From Acidobacteriota bacterium (lineage in GTDB: Bacteria > Acidobacteriota > Terriglobia > Terriglobales > SCQP01), in the NCBI GenBank assembly GCA_021818955.1, contig JAKASR010000031.1, forward strand, positions 1 through 36,478: a DNA stretch of 36,478 nt. Direction: 5' to 3'. Shown piece after piece: positions 8,394-17,500 of the stretch; positions within the stretch are counted from its first letter, which is position 1, and each line of letters opens with the position of its first letter. A program made the translations under genes and the position numbers. A model generated the notes under the pieces. That model was not told the origin of the DNA, searched no databases, and saw nothing but the letters and a program-made list of their open reading frames with translations.

Positions 8394-9725
8394 ATGTCTA
8401 GCGCCCTTGCCGCATCTCAACCGCTGATTCGCACCGAATTACCCGGCCCCCGCGCCCGCCAGGCGCTGGAGGCCGACGCCCGCCTGATCTCGCCTTCTTA
8501 CACCCGCAGCTACCCGCTGGTGGCGCGCCGCGGCCGCGGCATGCTGGTCGAAGATGTGGACGGCAACCAATTCCTCGATTTCAGCGCCGGCATCGCCGTT
8601 TGTTCCACCGGGCATTGCCACCCGCGCGTGGTCGAAGCGATCGAGCGCCAGGCCAAAGAACTGATCCACATGTCGGGCACCGATTTTTATTACGAGCAGA
8701 TGACCGATTTCGCCGCGCGGCTCTCGGCGGCGGCGCCCATGCCGGGACCGCACCGCGTTTATTACGGCAACAGCGGCGCGGAGGCGGTTGAAGCGGCGCT
8801 GAAACTGGCGCGCTATCATACCCGCCGGCCCTACATCATCGGCTTCTACGGCGCCTTTCACGGACGCACCATCGGGGCCTTGTCGCTGACCTCCAGCAAA
8901 ATCACCCAGCGGGCGCGCTTTGCTCCGCTGGCGCCGGGCTTTTTTCACGCGTCCTATCCCGATCCCTATCATCCGCCGCATGGCTGCGCCGACGCCGCCG
9001 CCGCCTGCCTGGAAGAAATCGAGCGCTTGTTCCGCACCACCACGCCGCCGGAAGAAACCGCGGCCATCGTCTTCGAGCCGGTGCAGGGCGAGGGCGGCTA
9101 CATCGTGCCGCCAAAAGCGTTTGTCCAGGGGCTGCGCGCCATCTGCGACCGGCACGGCATTTTGCTGATCGCCGACGAGGTGCAGTCCGGCGCGGGACGC
9201 ACCGGAAAGATGTGGGCGATCGAGCACTTCGGCGTCGAGCCCGACATCATCACCAGCGCCAAGGGCATTGCCAGCGGCATGCCGCTGGGCGTAACCCTGG
9301 CGCGCGCCGGCATCATGGACTGGACGCCGGGGGCGCACGCCTCCACCTTTGGCGGCAACCCGGTATGCCTGGCGGCCGCCATGGCCACGCTCGAACTGCT
9401 TGAAAAAGAACTGGTGGCGAATGCCGCAAAAGTCGGCGCCCACATCCTGCAACGCCTCGAAGACTGGCCGCGCCGGCTGCCCGGCGTGGGCCAGGTGCGC
9501 GGCCTGGGCCTGATGATCGGCATCGAGCTGGTAAAGGATAAGGCGCAACGCACGCCCGATGCCCAGCGCCGCGATCGGGTGGTGAAAGCGGCGTTTGAGC
9601 AAGGCCTGTTGCTGCTGGGCTGCGGCCCGACGGCGATCCGGCTGATGCCGCCGCTGATTTGCACTCAAGCCGACGCCGACCTGGCACTGGATATTCTGGA
9701 GCGCTCGATGCAAGCGACGGCCTGA
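8394..9725 (+). CDS. Class III PLP-dependent aminotransferase (acetylornithine/4-aminobutyrate aminotransferase family)
   Basis: A 443-residue enzyme. ATG 8394 is chosen because AGGAG (about 8381-8385) lies in front of it; an upstream in-frame ATG at 8328 would add 22 unlikely residues. Family marks are FLDFSAGIAVCSTGHCHPRV, the YYGNSGAEAVEAALKLAR phosphate-binding segment, GFYGAFHGRTIGALSLT, EPVQGEGGY, LIADEVQSGAGRTG (Asp contacting the PLP nitrogen) and TSAKGIASGMPLG with Lys290 forming the Schiff base. Class III enzymes move an omega-amino group from GABA, ornithine derivatives or similar substrates to a keto acid; GABA-type activity is a reasonable guess, not proven. It may be co-regulated with the upstream decarboxylase. 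G+C is high, in sharp contrast to the island that starts downstream. Confidence 0.85.
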   Translation: MSSALAASQPLIRTELPGPRARQALEADARLISPSYTRSYPLVARRGRGMLVEDVDGNQFLDFSAGIAVCSTGHCHPRVVEAIERQAKELIHMSGTDFYYEQMTDFAARLSAAAPMPGPHRVYYGNSGAEAVEAALKLARYHTRRPYIIGFYGAFHGRTIGALSLTSSKITQRARFAPLAPGFFHASYPDPYHPPHGCADAAAACLEEIERLFRTTTPPEETAAIVFEPVQGEGGYIVPPKAFVQGLRAICDRHGILLIADEVQSGAGRTGKMWAIEHFGVEPDIITSAKGIASGMPLGVTLARAGIMDWTPGAHASTFGGNPVCLAAAMATLELLEKELVANAAKVGAHILQRLEDWPRRLPGVGQVRGLGLMIGIELVKDKAQRTPDAQRRDRVVKAAFEQGLLLLGCGPTAIRLMPPLICTQADADLALDILERSMQATA

Positions 9726-10210
9726 TGCGAAAAAATTAAAACCGAATAATTTATTTGGTCCGCGCACCTGAAACCTCGGCGCGCCGAAAGCGTCTATTTT
9801 ATGCAGATGCGGCGGCGACTGCAGCACGGCTTGTGAAAACATCGGGCAACTTGTGCGACACAACCGCTAGCGCTGGATCATGCTGGCCGAAAACTATCTT
9901 ACACGAGAGCTGATCGACAGTATGTTACGACGCATCATTGCACTACCGCAACCGACAGGCTAACATACCGCGAGAGCCGCGGGGAAAAGCTCTATGATTT
10001 ATCCAACACAAGGGAAAGTATCTTACAAACGCTGGAAAATGGGCTGAATCAGAACCGTTGCCACTGATGTGGAGGCGTCTTCAACGCTGACTAATGCCAA
10101 ACTGGCGCTACACCACCGCGACATCGCTTTTGAGTGTATGCTATGCGGGTAGAATGGCTACCAAAATGGACATTCCTGTTAAATAGCCACTCCTGTGATG
10201 ATATCTTCTT
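9726..10210 (+). other. Left flank of the defence island: non-coding or decayed sequence with possible zinc-ribbon gene relic
   Basis: This 485-base gap has no intact gene and marks the drop in G+C. Between about 9837 and 10152 there are protein-like fragments in different frames. The frame from 9837 is open for 76 codons without a start codon, and at 10053 reads NRCH-stop-CGGVFNAD. After a one-base shift, the frame at about 10095-10152 reads LALHHRDIAFECMLCG then stop. Together they give a CxxC...CxxC spacing like a zinc ribbon. Two very short ATG frames (MLAENYLTREL at 9880, MIYPTQGKVSYKRWKMG at 9994) are also present. This could be a decayed gene or chance. No att-like repeat or tRNA is visible. 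Confidence 0.35.
10155..10189. repeat. Inverted repeat just upstream of the defence operon
   Basis: TGGCTA (10155-10160) and TAGCCA (10184-10189) form a perfect 6-bp inverted repeat, 23 bases apart, ending 21 bases before the methyltransferase ATG. It could be an operator or a leader hairpin. It is short enough to be chance, and no convincing -35/-10 pair was found nearby. Confidence 0.3.
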
Positions 10211-12127
10211 ATGACATTAATCCGGCGCATCAACTGGAATAACTTGGACCGAGTTGTCGTTCGCCAGCAACGAAATCGATCTGCCTATACACCAGCAATT
10301 TCATTCTATCGCTGGTGGGCGAGGCGTCCGCACAGCTTCGCCGGACGCATTCTCGATGCTGCACAGAAGGAATTTCGGCGGGAATCATTCCTCGTCTCGG
10401 ATCCTTTCAGCGGAGGAGGCACTGTTGCTTTCGAGGCGGCCCGTCGAGGCCTCAAAATATATGCACAAGACTTGTACCCCTGGCCATCGCAGAGCCTGGC
10501 AACAGCACTGACACCAGCCGCGCCCGATGAGTTCAAAACGGCAGCAGCAGTAGTCCTTGAAGCCCTTTCACGGCATCGAGAAGCTTACTGGACACAAATG
10601 TGCGAGCACAAATGGGAAACCACCCATGTGATCCGGGTACGTTCAGCCGTCTGCCCAGCTTGCTCAAAGCGTATTTTTCTTTTCCGCGCCCCCCTCATCT
10701 CGGTTGCTTCCCGTAGAGCCGACGAATCAAATGCTTTTTTCGGATGTTCTGCTTGTGGGGGCGTTACGCGCAAATCCAAGGACGTCCGTTTCTTTAAATG
10801 TGATCACTGTTGTCAACGAGAACTGATAACAACTAAGACCATCAAGAATCGCATGACAGAAATACATTGTCCACATTGTCCTGAGTCTTTCTTGCTTTCA
10901 GATCTCCTCCTCGACACTCCTGAATGGCAGCCCGTGCTTCTCCGGGAACAACGTGTTTTGAGCGCTTATCCTTTGGCCCGCCTGCGGACGCCGGAAAAAG
11001 GCGACCCAATCGAGGACGTGCGAGACAAGGATCACCACAGTCTTCATATCAAGATTACGGAGGGGGTTGAAACCGCCGCGCTCAAACGATACGGCTTTTC
11101 CTTTTGGGATGAGCTCTACACCCAAAGACAGCTTGATGCCATCACAGCCGCACTTAAGATCGTTCCAACCCTCAAAGTCGGGGAGCCGATAAAACAACAT
11201 CTTCGTCTTGCAATCCTCGGTACAACCGAAATGGCGGGTTATATCTGCCGTTGGGAGCGCTTTCACCCAAAAGCTCTCGAAGCTATTGCTAATCACCGAT
11301 TTTCGCGCTCCACAATCACAGTCGAGACAAATCTCCTCTCCACCTCCGGCCGAGGCACCCTACCGCAGAGGTTCAAAGCCGCGGAAAAAGCCCTAAGATG
11401 GATGTGTGCCAAGAGCTACCCAATAAGTACCACGCACGCGCGCTCATCAGGGGCCCGGCGCATCGTAGAGGGTGCTCTTGTTGTCACCGGAAGTTCGGAG
11501 CGTCAACTCCTCACAGATGGTGCGGCACATCTCGTCTTTACCGATCCGCCCTATCATGATGATGTTCAATACGGAGAACTTGCGCGGCTCTTCCACGTCT
11601 GGATGGCCTACGCTGGACAATGCGAGAAAGCCCCAGACGAACGTAAGGAAGCGACTCCCAATGCATCCCGAGGCATCACGACTAGACAGTACGAGAAAAA
11701 AATTGCAGTTTGTCTCCTCGAAAGCCGGCGGACGCTCGCCTCAACCGGGCGGCTTGTTTTAACCTTCCATAACAAAGACCTTAAGGCCTGGGAAGCGCTC
11801 GCAGGTGCCCTCCTACACGCTAAATTCGACATTGTCGCGCTGGCAACTGTAGCGGCAGAGAACTCAGCCGATCATAGCAAACGCGGAAAACAGAGTTTCC
11901 TCTCCGATCTCGTCATTGAATGTCGAACACGCGTCTACAGGCGAAGATCATGGCAACTCAAAGTCAGCGGACAGGTAAGAAGTATGGAGAGAAAGAATCT
12001 ACAAGCTATCGGGCTCGCTCTAGCTGAACGCGTCAATAGTGGTGAGGGAAACCTCGAAATTCTTTTCAAAAAGTATCTCAAGGACCTCAAGGCCAAGAGG
12101 GCGCTTATCTCTCGCGGAGGAAGATAG
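10211..12127 (+). CDS. DISARM-type DNA amino-methyltransferase (DPPY, DUF1156-like) with zinc-ribbon insert
   Basis: A 638-residue predicted DNA methyltransferase. WWARRPHSFAGRIL (35-48) is the WWARRP signature seen in DUF1156-type DNA methylases. Motif I is DPFSGGGTVAFEAARRG from Asp64 (SAM binding). Motif IV is TDPPYHDDVQYGEL with D445-P-P-Y448, the catalytic signature of N6-adenine/N4-cytosine methylases. No PCQ-type cytosine-C5 motif was seen. Between them are four CxxC pairs (C148/151, C179/182, C197/200, C220/223), consistent with two zinc ribbons, plus the likely target-recognition region. The order motif I before IV with a long insert resembles alpha-type enzymes. It is the first gene of the operon, 1 base before the next start, so it would modify host DNA for the DrmE/A/B proteins. 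It is shorter than the usual DUF1156 DrmMI proteins as I remember them. G+C is clearly lower than outside the island. Confidence 0.75.
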   Translation: MTLIRRINWNNLDRVVVRQQRNRSAYTPAISFYRWWARRPHSFAGRILDAAQKEFRRESFLVSDPFSGGGTVAFEAARRGLKIYAQDLYPWPSQSLATALTPAAPDEFKTAAAVVLEALSRHREAYWTQMCEHKWETTHVIRVRSAVCPACSKRIFLFRAPLISVASRRADESNAFFGCSACGGVTRKSKDVRFFKCDHCCQRELITTKTIKNRMTEIHCPHCPESFLLSDLLLDTPEWQPVLLREQRVLSAYPLARLRTPEKGDPIEDVRDKDHHSLHIKITEGVETAALKRYGFSFWDELYTQRQLDAITAALKIVPTLKVGEPIKQHLRLAILGTTEMAGYICRWERFHPKALEAIANHRFSRSTITVETNLLSTSGRGTLPQRFKAAEKALRWMCAKSYPISTTHARSSGARRIVEGALVVTGSSERQLLTDGAAHLVFTDPPYHDDVQYGELARLFHVWMAYAGQCEKAPDERKEATPNASRGITTRQYEKKIAVCLLESRRTLASTGRLVLTFHNKDLKAWEALAGALLHAKFDIVALATVAAENSADHSKRGKQSFLSDLVIECRTRVYRRRSWQLKVSGQVRSMERKNLQAIGLALAERVNSGEGNLEILFKKYLKDLKAKRALISRGGR

Positions 12128-12128
12128 T

Positions 12129-14561
12129 GTGGTTTGGCTCGATGCATTTAAGGCATTGAAGGAAAAACAGACCTTTGAATCGCGCCTACTTCGCGACCAA
12201 GTACCCCTCATCGTAGCCGGCGAACACCTCTCTCCGAGCGTCACGGAGCGTGCAAGCGGGGCCCTCGCTTCATACCTTCCCAGAAATCTCGCCATTGGAG
12301 AAAGACGCAGACTCATTTTATTACTTCCGAATGCAACGCAAAGTCTCGGGCGATTTCTCACTGTAAGCTTGCTTCTTGCGGACTTCGTTAAGCGACGAGA
12401 AGGAAGCATGTCACTTTTGAAAGGTGACCTACTTTTCATTACCCAACACATTCGAAACTGCGTCAATCTTCTTCGCGATGTGGCACTTCACCTGCGTTCG
12501 GAACGCCTTTCAATCACCGAGTTTTGGCCGATCGAAGTTCTCTCTCAATTCTCCACGCCGCCAGATTCCAAACCGCGCGTATTTGTTGCAAACCCAGGCT
12601 GGTCGTCTGTACTCAAGGAACGAAACCCTTTTGGCGCTGTTGTCGTGGACGTATCTCATCCAAGGACCTCGGATCATCTCGAAGACCTTCTAAAGCAACC
12701 AAGCATTGCTTCATCCCCTATCCAGATTCTTGTCATTCCCCCTTGGGAAAAAGACCGCATTTCGGCACTTTCGGAAAAAGACAGGCCATCCGATCTCATC
12801 TGGTCTTGGGACCCTGCCGCGGTCGAAGCCGTCGAAGAACTGCTCGCGACCAAACCCGCGTCTTCCCCTCCAAGACTGATGCAGCGATTTGTTTGGCTCT
12901 CGGATGATTCAGAGGTTGAGGATCAACTAGCCGAACTCCATAGCCTGCTCGTAGGTGCAATGAAAGCCGGAAATGGATACGTCCCAGGCGCGGTGCTTGG
13001 AGCCTGGGGCACGTACAATAAGCTGCGGCAGTTGTCGGTCCCGCTTGTTGCTCTCGAAGAAGAGCGAAGAGATGCCTATCACACCCTTACAATTCGGGAG
13101 CGAATTCACGAACTTGAAGAACAGCCCCCTGAAGGTCGTGGTGCTATCGGAACTTATCTTGATGCGCGATGGCCGAGCATATTGGCGGCACTCAAGGCTC
13201 TCTACGACACATTGCTTCGAAGAAAAGAACCAGCAAAGTTTTATATACTCGCGAGCGTGGTTGACCAATTCATCGAAAAGCGCATGCCTTCCGATAGCTT
13301 ACGCATCGTTGCACCCACACGACACGAAGGCAATATGCTCGCGACTCTTCTCGGCGATATCATAAGCACATGGCCTGAAGCGCTCCAATCAAATGCTGTA
13401 TCCATCACCACAATCAAAGAGGAACCTAGAATCATCGCGGAAGGTACTTTACGACAAACCGTACTTCTCGGTTTTCGAACCAGTGAGACGCGTTATTTGG
13501 ACGTTTATCCAGGAGTTCCTGTGCACGTTGTCGCCTACCCTTATGAGGCTGAGGTCGATGACAAAATCCAGCAGCGCATTCACGCCTCGATCGAAAGTTA
13601 TCAAGAGAACGCTCCCCGAATCGTCGTTTTGAAACAACTTCAATTTGATGCGCCCGTTTCTTCGGGAAATGAAACCCTGCAGAATGATCTTCCAAAAACG
13701 AAGCGTCCTGAAATCACGCGTCGATTTGAACCTCAACCCCGTCTCCAGCAAAGGAAGTTTCTCGGAGATGATGCGGTAGAACCCCTAAACCTTATGAAAC
13801 TCATTGGCCAGAACTGGTTCGAGGAAATCGATATGTCAGGAGAGACCCACGCGCCCGATGACAAAGCTAGACGTTCGCTCGAATACTGCGAGATCGTCAC
13901 CACCGAAGGACGGTACCGTTTTCCCACAGGCCGGCTCGTTGATATATTTCGACCCGCAACCGAGCAGAAAGAGCGCGTTGCCGCGGGCGATCTTGAACCT
14001 GGAATGCTCATGGTTGTTCTCGTTGATGATCCCTACGAAGATATTTTTAACCGGACCCTTGAAGCTATTCGCCAGAACCAAGATATTGCCACGCAGATGG
14101 CTCTTGATCTCTGGGATCACGCAAAACCAGCCGCCCTTACAAAATATGATGGAAACAGAATGAGGCTTCATAACGCTCTCGAAGGGCATGGACTATCCGT
14201 TGACTATGGTGCTTTGCTCGGATGGTACCGCACGGGCGATGACGAGATTATGGCCCCCGACAACCGGGAAGATTTTGAAATACTGGCCCGCGCGACTGGT
14301 CTCTATTCTGATCCCACTCGAATCTCCGCGACATTCAACTGCATTCGACATGAGCGTGCTGTCCGAAGAACCTGCGGACGGCAACTCAGTCGTCTTCTTT
14401 CCCATCTGGCAGCAGGAAAGAACTACGAGGCCGCGCTCAAGAGCGCCGACGCTATCGGCACAGCGCTCGAACAAGTGGCTGCCGCGGTTAGTTTGCAAGA
14501 GGTTGAGTCCGTCCGAATGCTCGGCAAAAGAGGATTCGCCTCGACCTTGGAGGAAGAGTGA
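12129..14561 (+). CDS. drmE: DrmE-like protein of a DISARM system (degenerate helicase-like)
   Basis: An 810-residue protein. GTG 12129 is chosen because GGAGG (12116-12120) sits 8 bases upstream and the previous gene stops at 12127; the frame is open upstream but runs inside the methylase. I see no Walker A: the place where one would be expected reads LILLLPNATQSLGRFL (63-78). Further segments resemble helicase strands, such as GDLLFITQHIRNCVNLLRDV (99-118), VFVANPGWSS (151-160) and VVVDVSHPR (171-179), which sits like a Walker B without the glutamate. A later RIVAPTRHEGNMLATLLGDI looks like a second RecA-type domain. This pattern and its position immediately before drmA suit DrmE, the class 2 DISARM protein of unknown function. 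The assignment is by context and remembered family features; a profile search would settle it. Confidence 0.65.
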   Translation: MVWLDAFKALKEKQTFESRLLRDQVPLIVAGEHLSPSVTERASGALASYLPRNLAIGERRRLILLLPNATQSLGRFLTVSLLLADFVKRREGSMSLLKGDLLFITQHIRNCVNLLRDVALHLRSERLSITEFWPIEVLSQFSTPPDSKPRVFVANPGWSSVLKERNPFGAVVVDVSHPRTSDHLEDLLKQPSIASSPIQILVIPPWEKDRISALSEKDRPSDLIWSWDPAAVEAVEELLATKPASSPPRLMQRFVWLSDDSEVEDQLAELHSLLVGAMKAGNGYVPGAVLGAWGTYNKLRQLSVPLVALEEERRDAYHTLTIRERIHELEEQPPEGRGAIGTYLDARWPSILAALKALYDTLLRRKEPAKFYILASVVDQFIEKRMPSDSLRIVAPTRHEGNMLATLLGDIISTWPEALQSNAVSITTIKEEPRIIAEGTLRQTVLLGFRTSETRYLDVYPGVPVHVVAYPYEAEVDDKIQQRIHASIESYQENAPRIVVLKQLQFDAPVSSGNETLQNDLPKTKRPEITRRFEPQPRLQQRKFLGDDAVEPLNLMKLIGQNWFEEIDMSGETHAPDDKARRSLEYCEIVTTEGRYRFPTGRLVDIFRPATEQKERVAAGDLEPGMLMVVLVDDPYEDIFNRTLEAIRQNQDIATQMALDLWDHAKPAALTKYDGNRMRLHNALEGHGLSVDYGALLGWYRTGDDEIMAPDNREDFEILARATGLYSDPTRISATFNCIRHERAVRRTCGRQLSRLLSHLAAGKNYEAALKSADAIGTALEQVAAAVSLQEVESVRMLGKRGFASTLEEE

Positions 14562-17500
14562 CATCCTCAAAGCCCACCCAACCCTTCTCCTATCGTGATG
14601 AAGAGGCCTTGGTCCGTTATCTCGTCGGTGATCTTGAAAGGAAGCTCGCCGGTCGCCACGAACCGAGGATTTTGCGCATCATTCCTAGCGATCACTGCCA
14701 TCTCGGCGTGCTCGGACCTAGAGACCCCCTTGTGGTGCAGCCCGATCCTCTTGAACCAGGCGACGATGAGCCGCCACCAAGTGCCCAGGCGGCGGCCACG
14801 AAACCTGCTGGGACGACGGCCCCCCAAAGCGAAGATGAGGAGGAGCCCGAAACTGCACCCAACGAGGCAGAACAGCAAACCGCCGAACGCCAGGGCGTGA
14901 CTCGTGATTCGACGCGAAGACCACCCTCGTCACTCGGCTTTGAAATTGTGGTCTCGCCTGCAACCAACGGCGAGATCGAGCTTATTCTGCAAGCCCGCTT
15001 CGCAATCTACACGCAGCATTTCCCGACTTTCGAAGAGCAAAGGGACGAGCTCGGCCGCTTACAGCAAGACCAAACCACCCCTAATCAGCCCGCTCAGCCG
15101 AGGCAGAACGTTTCGCTCCTCGAAGTCTTTGAGCGCCGTGAAGTTGAGGTTCCGCCGATCACGCTCCGCATCAATCTGCAAGAGCGAACGCAGCGAAGTA
15201 ACGATGATGGAGCCGTGCAGCGCGCCCTAGACGCCATCCTGACCGAAGCGGCAACTTCCGAGACGATTGCACGCACGATCGCCGGCAATGCCGTAGTTCC
15301 CGTTCAAGCCTTGAGCGATGCCAATACATTTCAATACTTCCTTCGTAGCATCTCCACTGGCCCCGTCGTTCTCCCTCCGCTCCAGGCGAGTCTCGATATA
15401 CGCTCAAGTGCACTTTCTGATGGAACGGTGCGGGTAAGCTGCTATATCTGCAACAACACCCCAAGAAATGTCGCTCAGCGCTTTCGGGACCAGCACAACA
15501 TCCTCGCGGATTGCCAACTTTCGGCCACGTTAGTTCATGGAGACCTTAAGCCCGTTGAGCTTCTGCCGGTATCAAGAGACTACCAATTCGACCGCAAGGT
15601 CTGGGCTGTAGGTCATTCGGCAAGCGTTGTTGTTTGCAAAGACCTGAAAGCTCTTCGAACGGAAACCCTTGCACGCTTCGAACAGCGGCGGCGAATAACC
15701 AATCAGAAACCGTGCGCCAAGTTTGCTGACCTCGTGGCCAACCCGCTCGACACACTTGAAGCGATCCGAGTCGCGATGACGGCTTACGGCAACGATTGGC
15801 AGTACGAGGTCCTTGGCAAGAATTCGCTGCAACTCTCGCAAGATCAAATCCGCCAATGCGAAATTGACCTTCGAGGGTTTCGCGATGAAGAAGCGCGTTT
15901 TTCGGCAGGAATGGCGGCGCTCGCAAAAGATGAGAGGCTCATGCAAGCATTTCAAGGGATGAACCGGGTTTTCCAACGAACTGTGAAATACGAGAGCTGG
16001 CACCTCTTTCAGATTGTCTTCATTGTTATGCAGCTCCCTGCCCTGGCCGTGCGCGAGGGGATCGTAAGTGGCGAATGGCCGAGCGGAACAATTAGGAATT
16101 GGGATGATGTTCTTAACTGGGCTGACGTTCTTTGGTTTCCAACAGGTGGCGGAAAAACTGAAGCCTATCTAGGACTCATAAGCTGTGCGGCCTTGTACGA
16201 CCGCCTTCGCGGAAAATCCTTCGGCGTTACGGCCTGGCTCCGCTTTCCGCTCCGCATGCTAAGCGTCCAACAGCTCCAGCGAGCCGTTAGGATCGTATGG
16301 GAAACGGAGCAAGAACGGCGTGCTATGCAGAACTCCGATGCCCATGCCGAACCGATTTCTCTTGGCTACTTCGTCGGTCCGAGTACACCCAATTATCTCA
16401 AATACGGACATTGGGCCATAGATCGCTTAGAGAACGATCCCGAGCTCCGAAAAAAGCTTCTACTCGTGAGCAACTGCCCGGCCTGTGGTGGCACCAGCAC
16501 AGTTCAAATCGTCATTGACCGCGAACACCAAAGAATTCGCCATGTATGCTCACGCTGCAACCAGCACCTCCCGGTCTATGTCTCCGATGATGAGATCTAT
16601 CGGTTCCTTCCGACGGTCATCGTTGGGACGATCGACAAAATGGCAAGCGTCGCCTATAGGCCGTCCTTCCCCATGATTTGGGGAGCCGCAGCCTGGCGAT
16701 GCCCGGAACACGAGGAGCACGGGTTTGGCGTGGGGGATTGGTGCATCGAGAAATGTCCATCAAACCCAGGCGCGGGGCGGAGGGCACGGCGACGAACAGC
16801 CGTTACTCCGTATGACCCATCTCCGGCGCTACATATTCAAGACGAACTTCATCTTTTGCAGCAAGAACTCGGAGCTTTTGCCGGCCATTATGAAACCCTC
16901 ATTCGTTCCTGCGAGGAGCATGTTGGCACGCGTCCTCCGAAAACGATTGCAGCAACCGCAACCATTGAGGGTTTTGAGCACCAAATTCGCCAAATCTATG
17001 GCATCCCCCACGCGCGCCGGTTTCCCACCCGCGGCTACGACCTACTACAGACGTTCTATACTTCGGCCGACGTAGATACCGACACTTCCGATCAACACGT
17101 TAAAACTGCACGGGTCTACGTCGCATTTCGCCCGCCACACTTGCATGCGGCTGACGCAGCCTACCTCTGTGTGCGTTATCTCCATGAGGAGATCAATCGC
17201 CTTTACTCGAATCCATGCGACGCCGCAGCTTGGCTCCCAACGGCCCGCACCGAAGACGCAGTACGAGCGCTTCTCTACTTCTATACAACCACGCTCACTT
17301 ATGTCGGATCTAAGCCTCGCGGCCTCCGCATTCGCCAAGCCCTCGAAAAGGACGCTGGTCGTCTCAGGCCCGGAAATGCGCGTGACCTCAATACCGAATT
17401 TTTGTCAGGTGAATCGAGTCTGTCCGTGATCGCCGAGGTTGTTCGTCGTGTTGAAAACCCACCGAAGTGGGACGAGGAGAGTTATCTCGATGCGACCGTC

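Noticed and set aside
8439-9863. Minus-strand 474-codon frame
   Set aside because: It is antisense to the aminotransferase gene, whose motifs are complete; a shadow typical of high-GC DNA.
10211-12127. C5-cytosine methylase (DrmMII) identity
   Set aside because: No PCQ or ENV motif; the catalytic motif is DPPY, which belongs to amino-methyltransferases.
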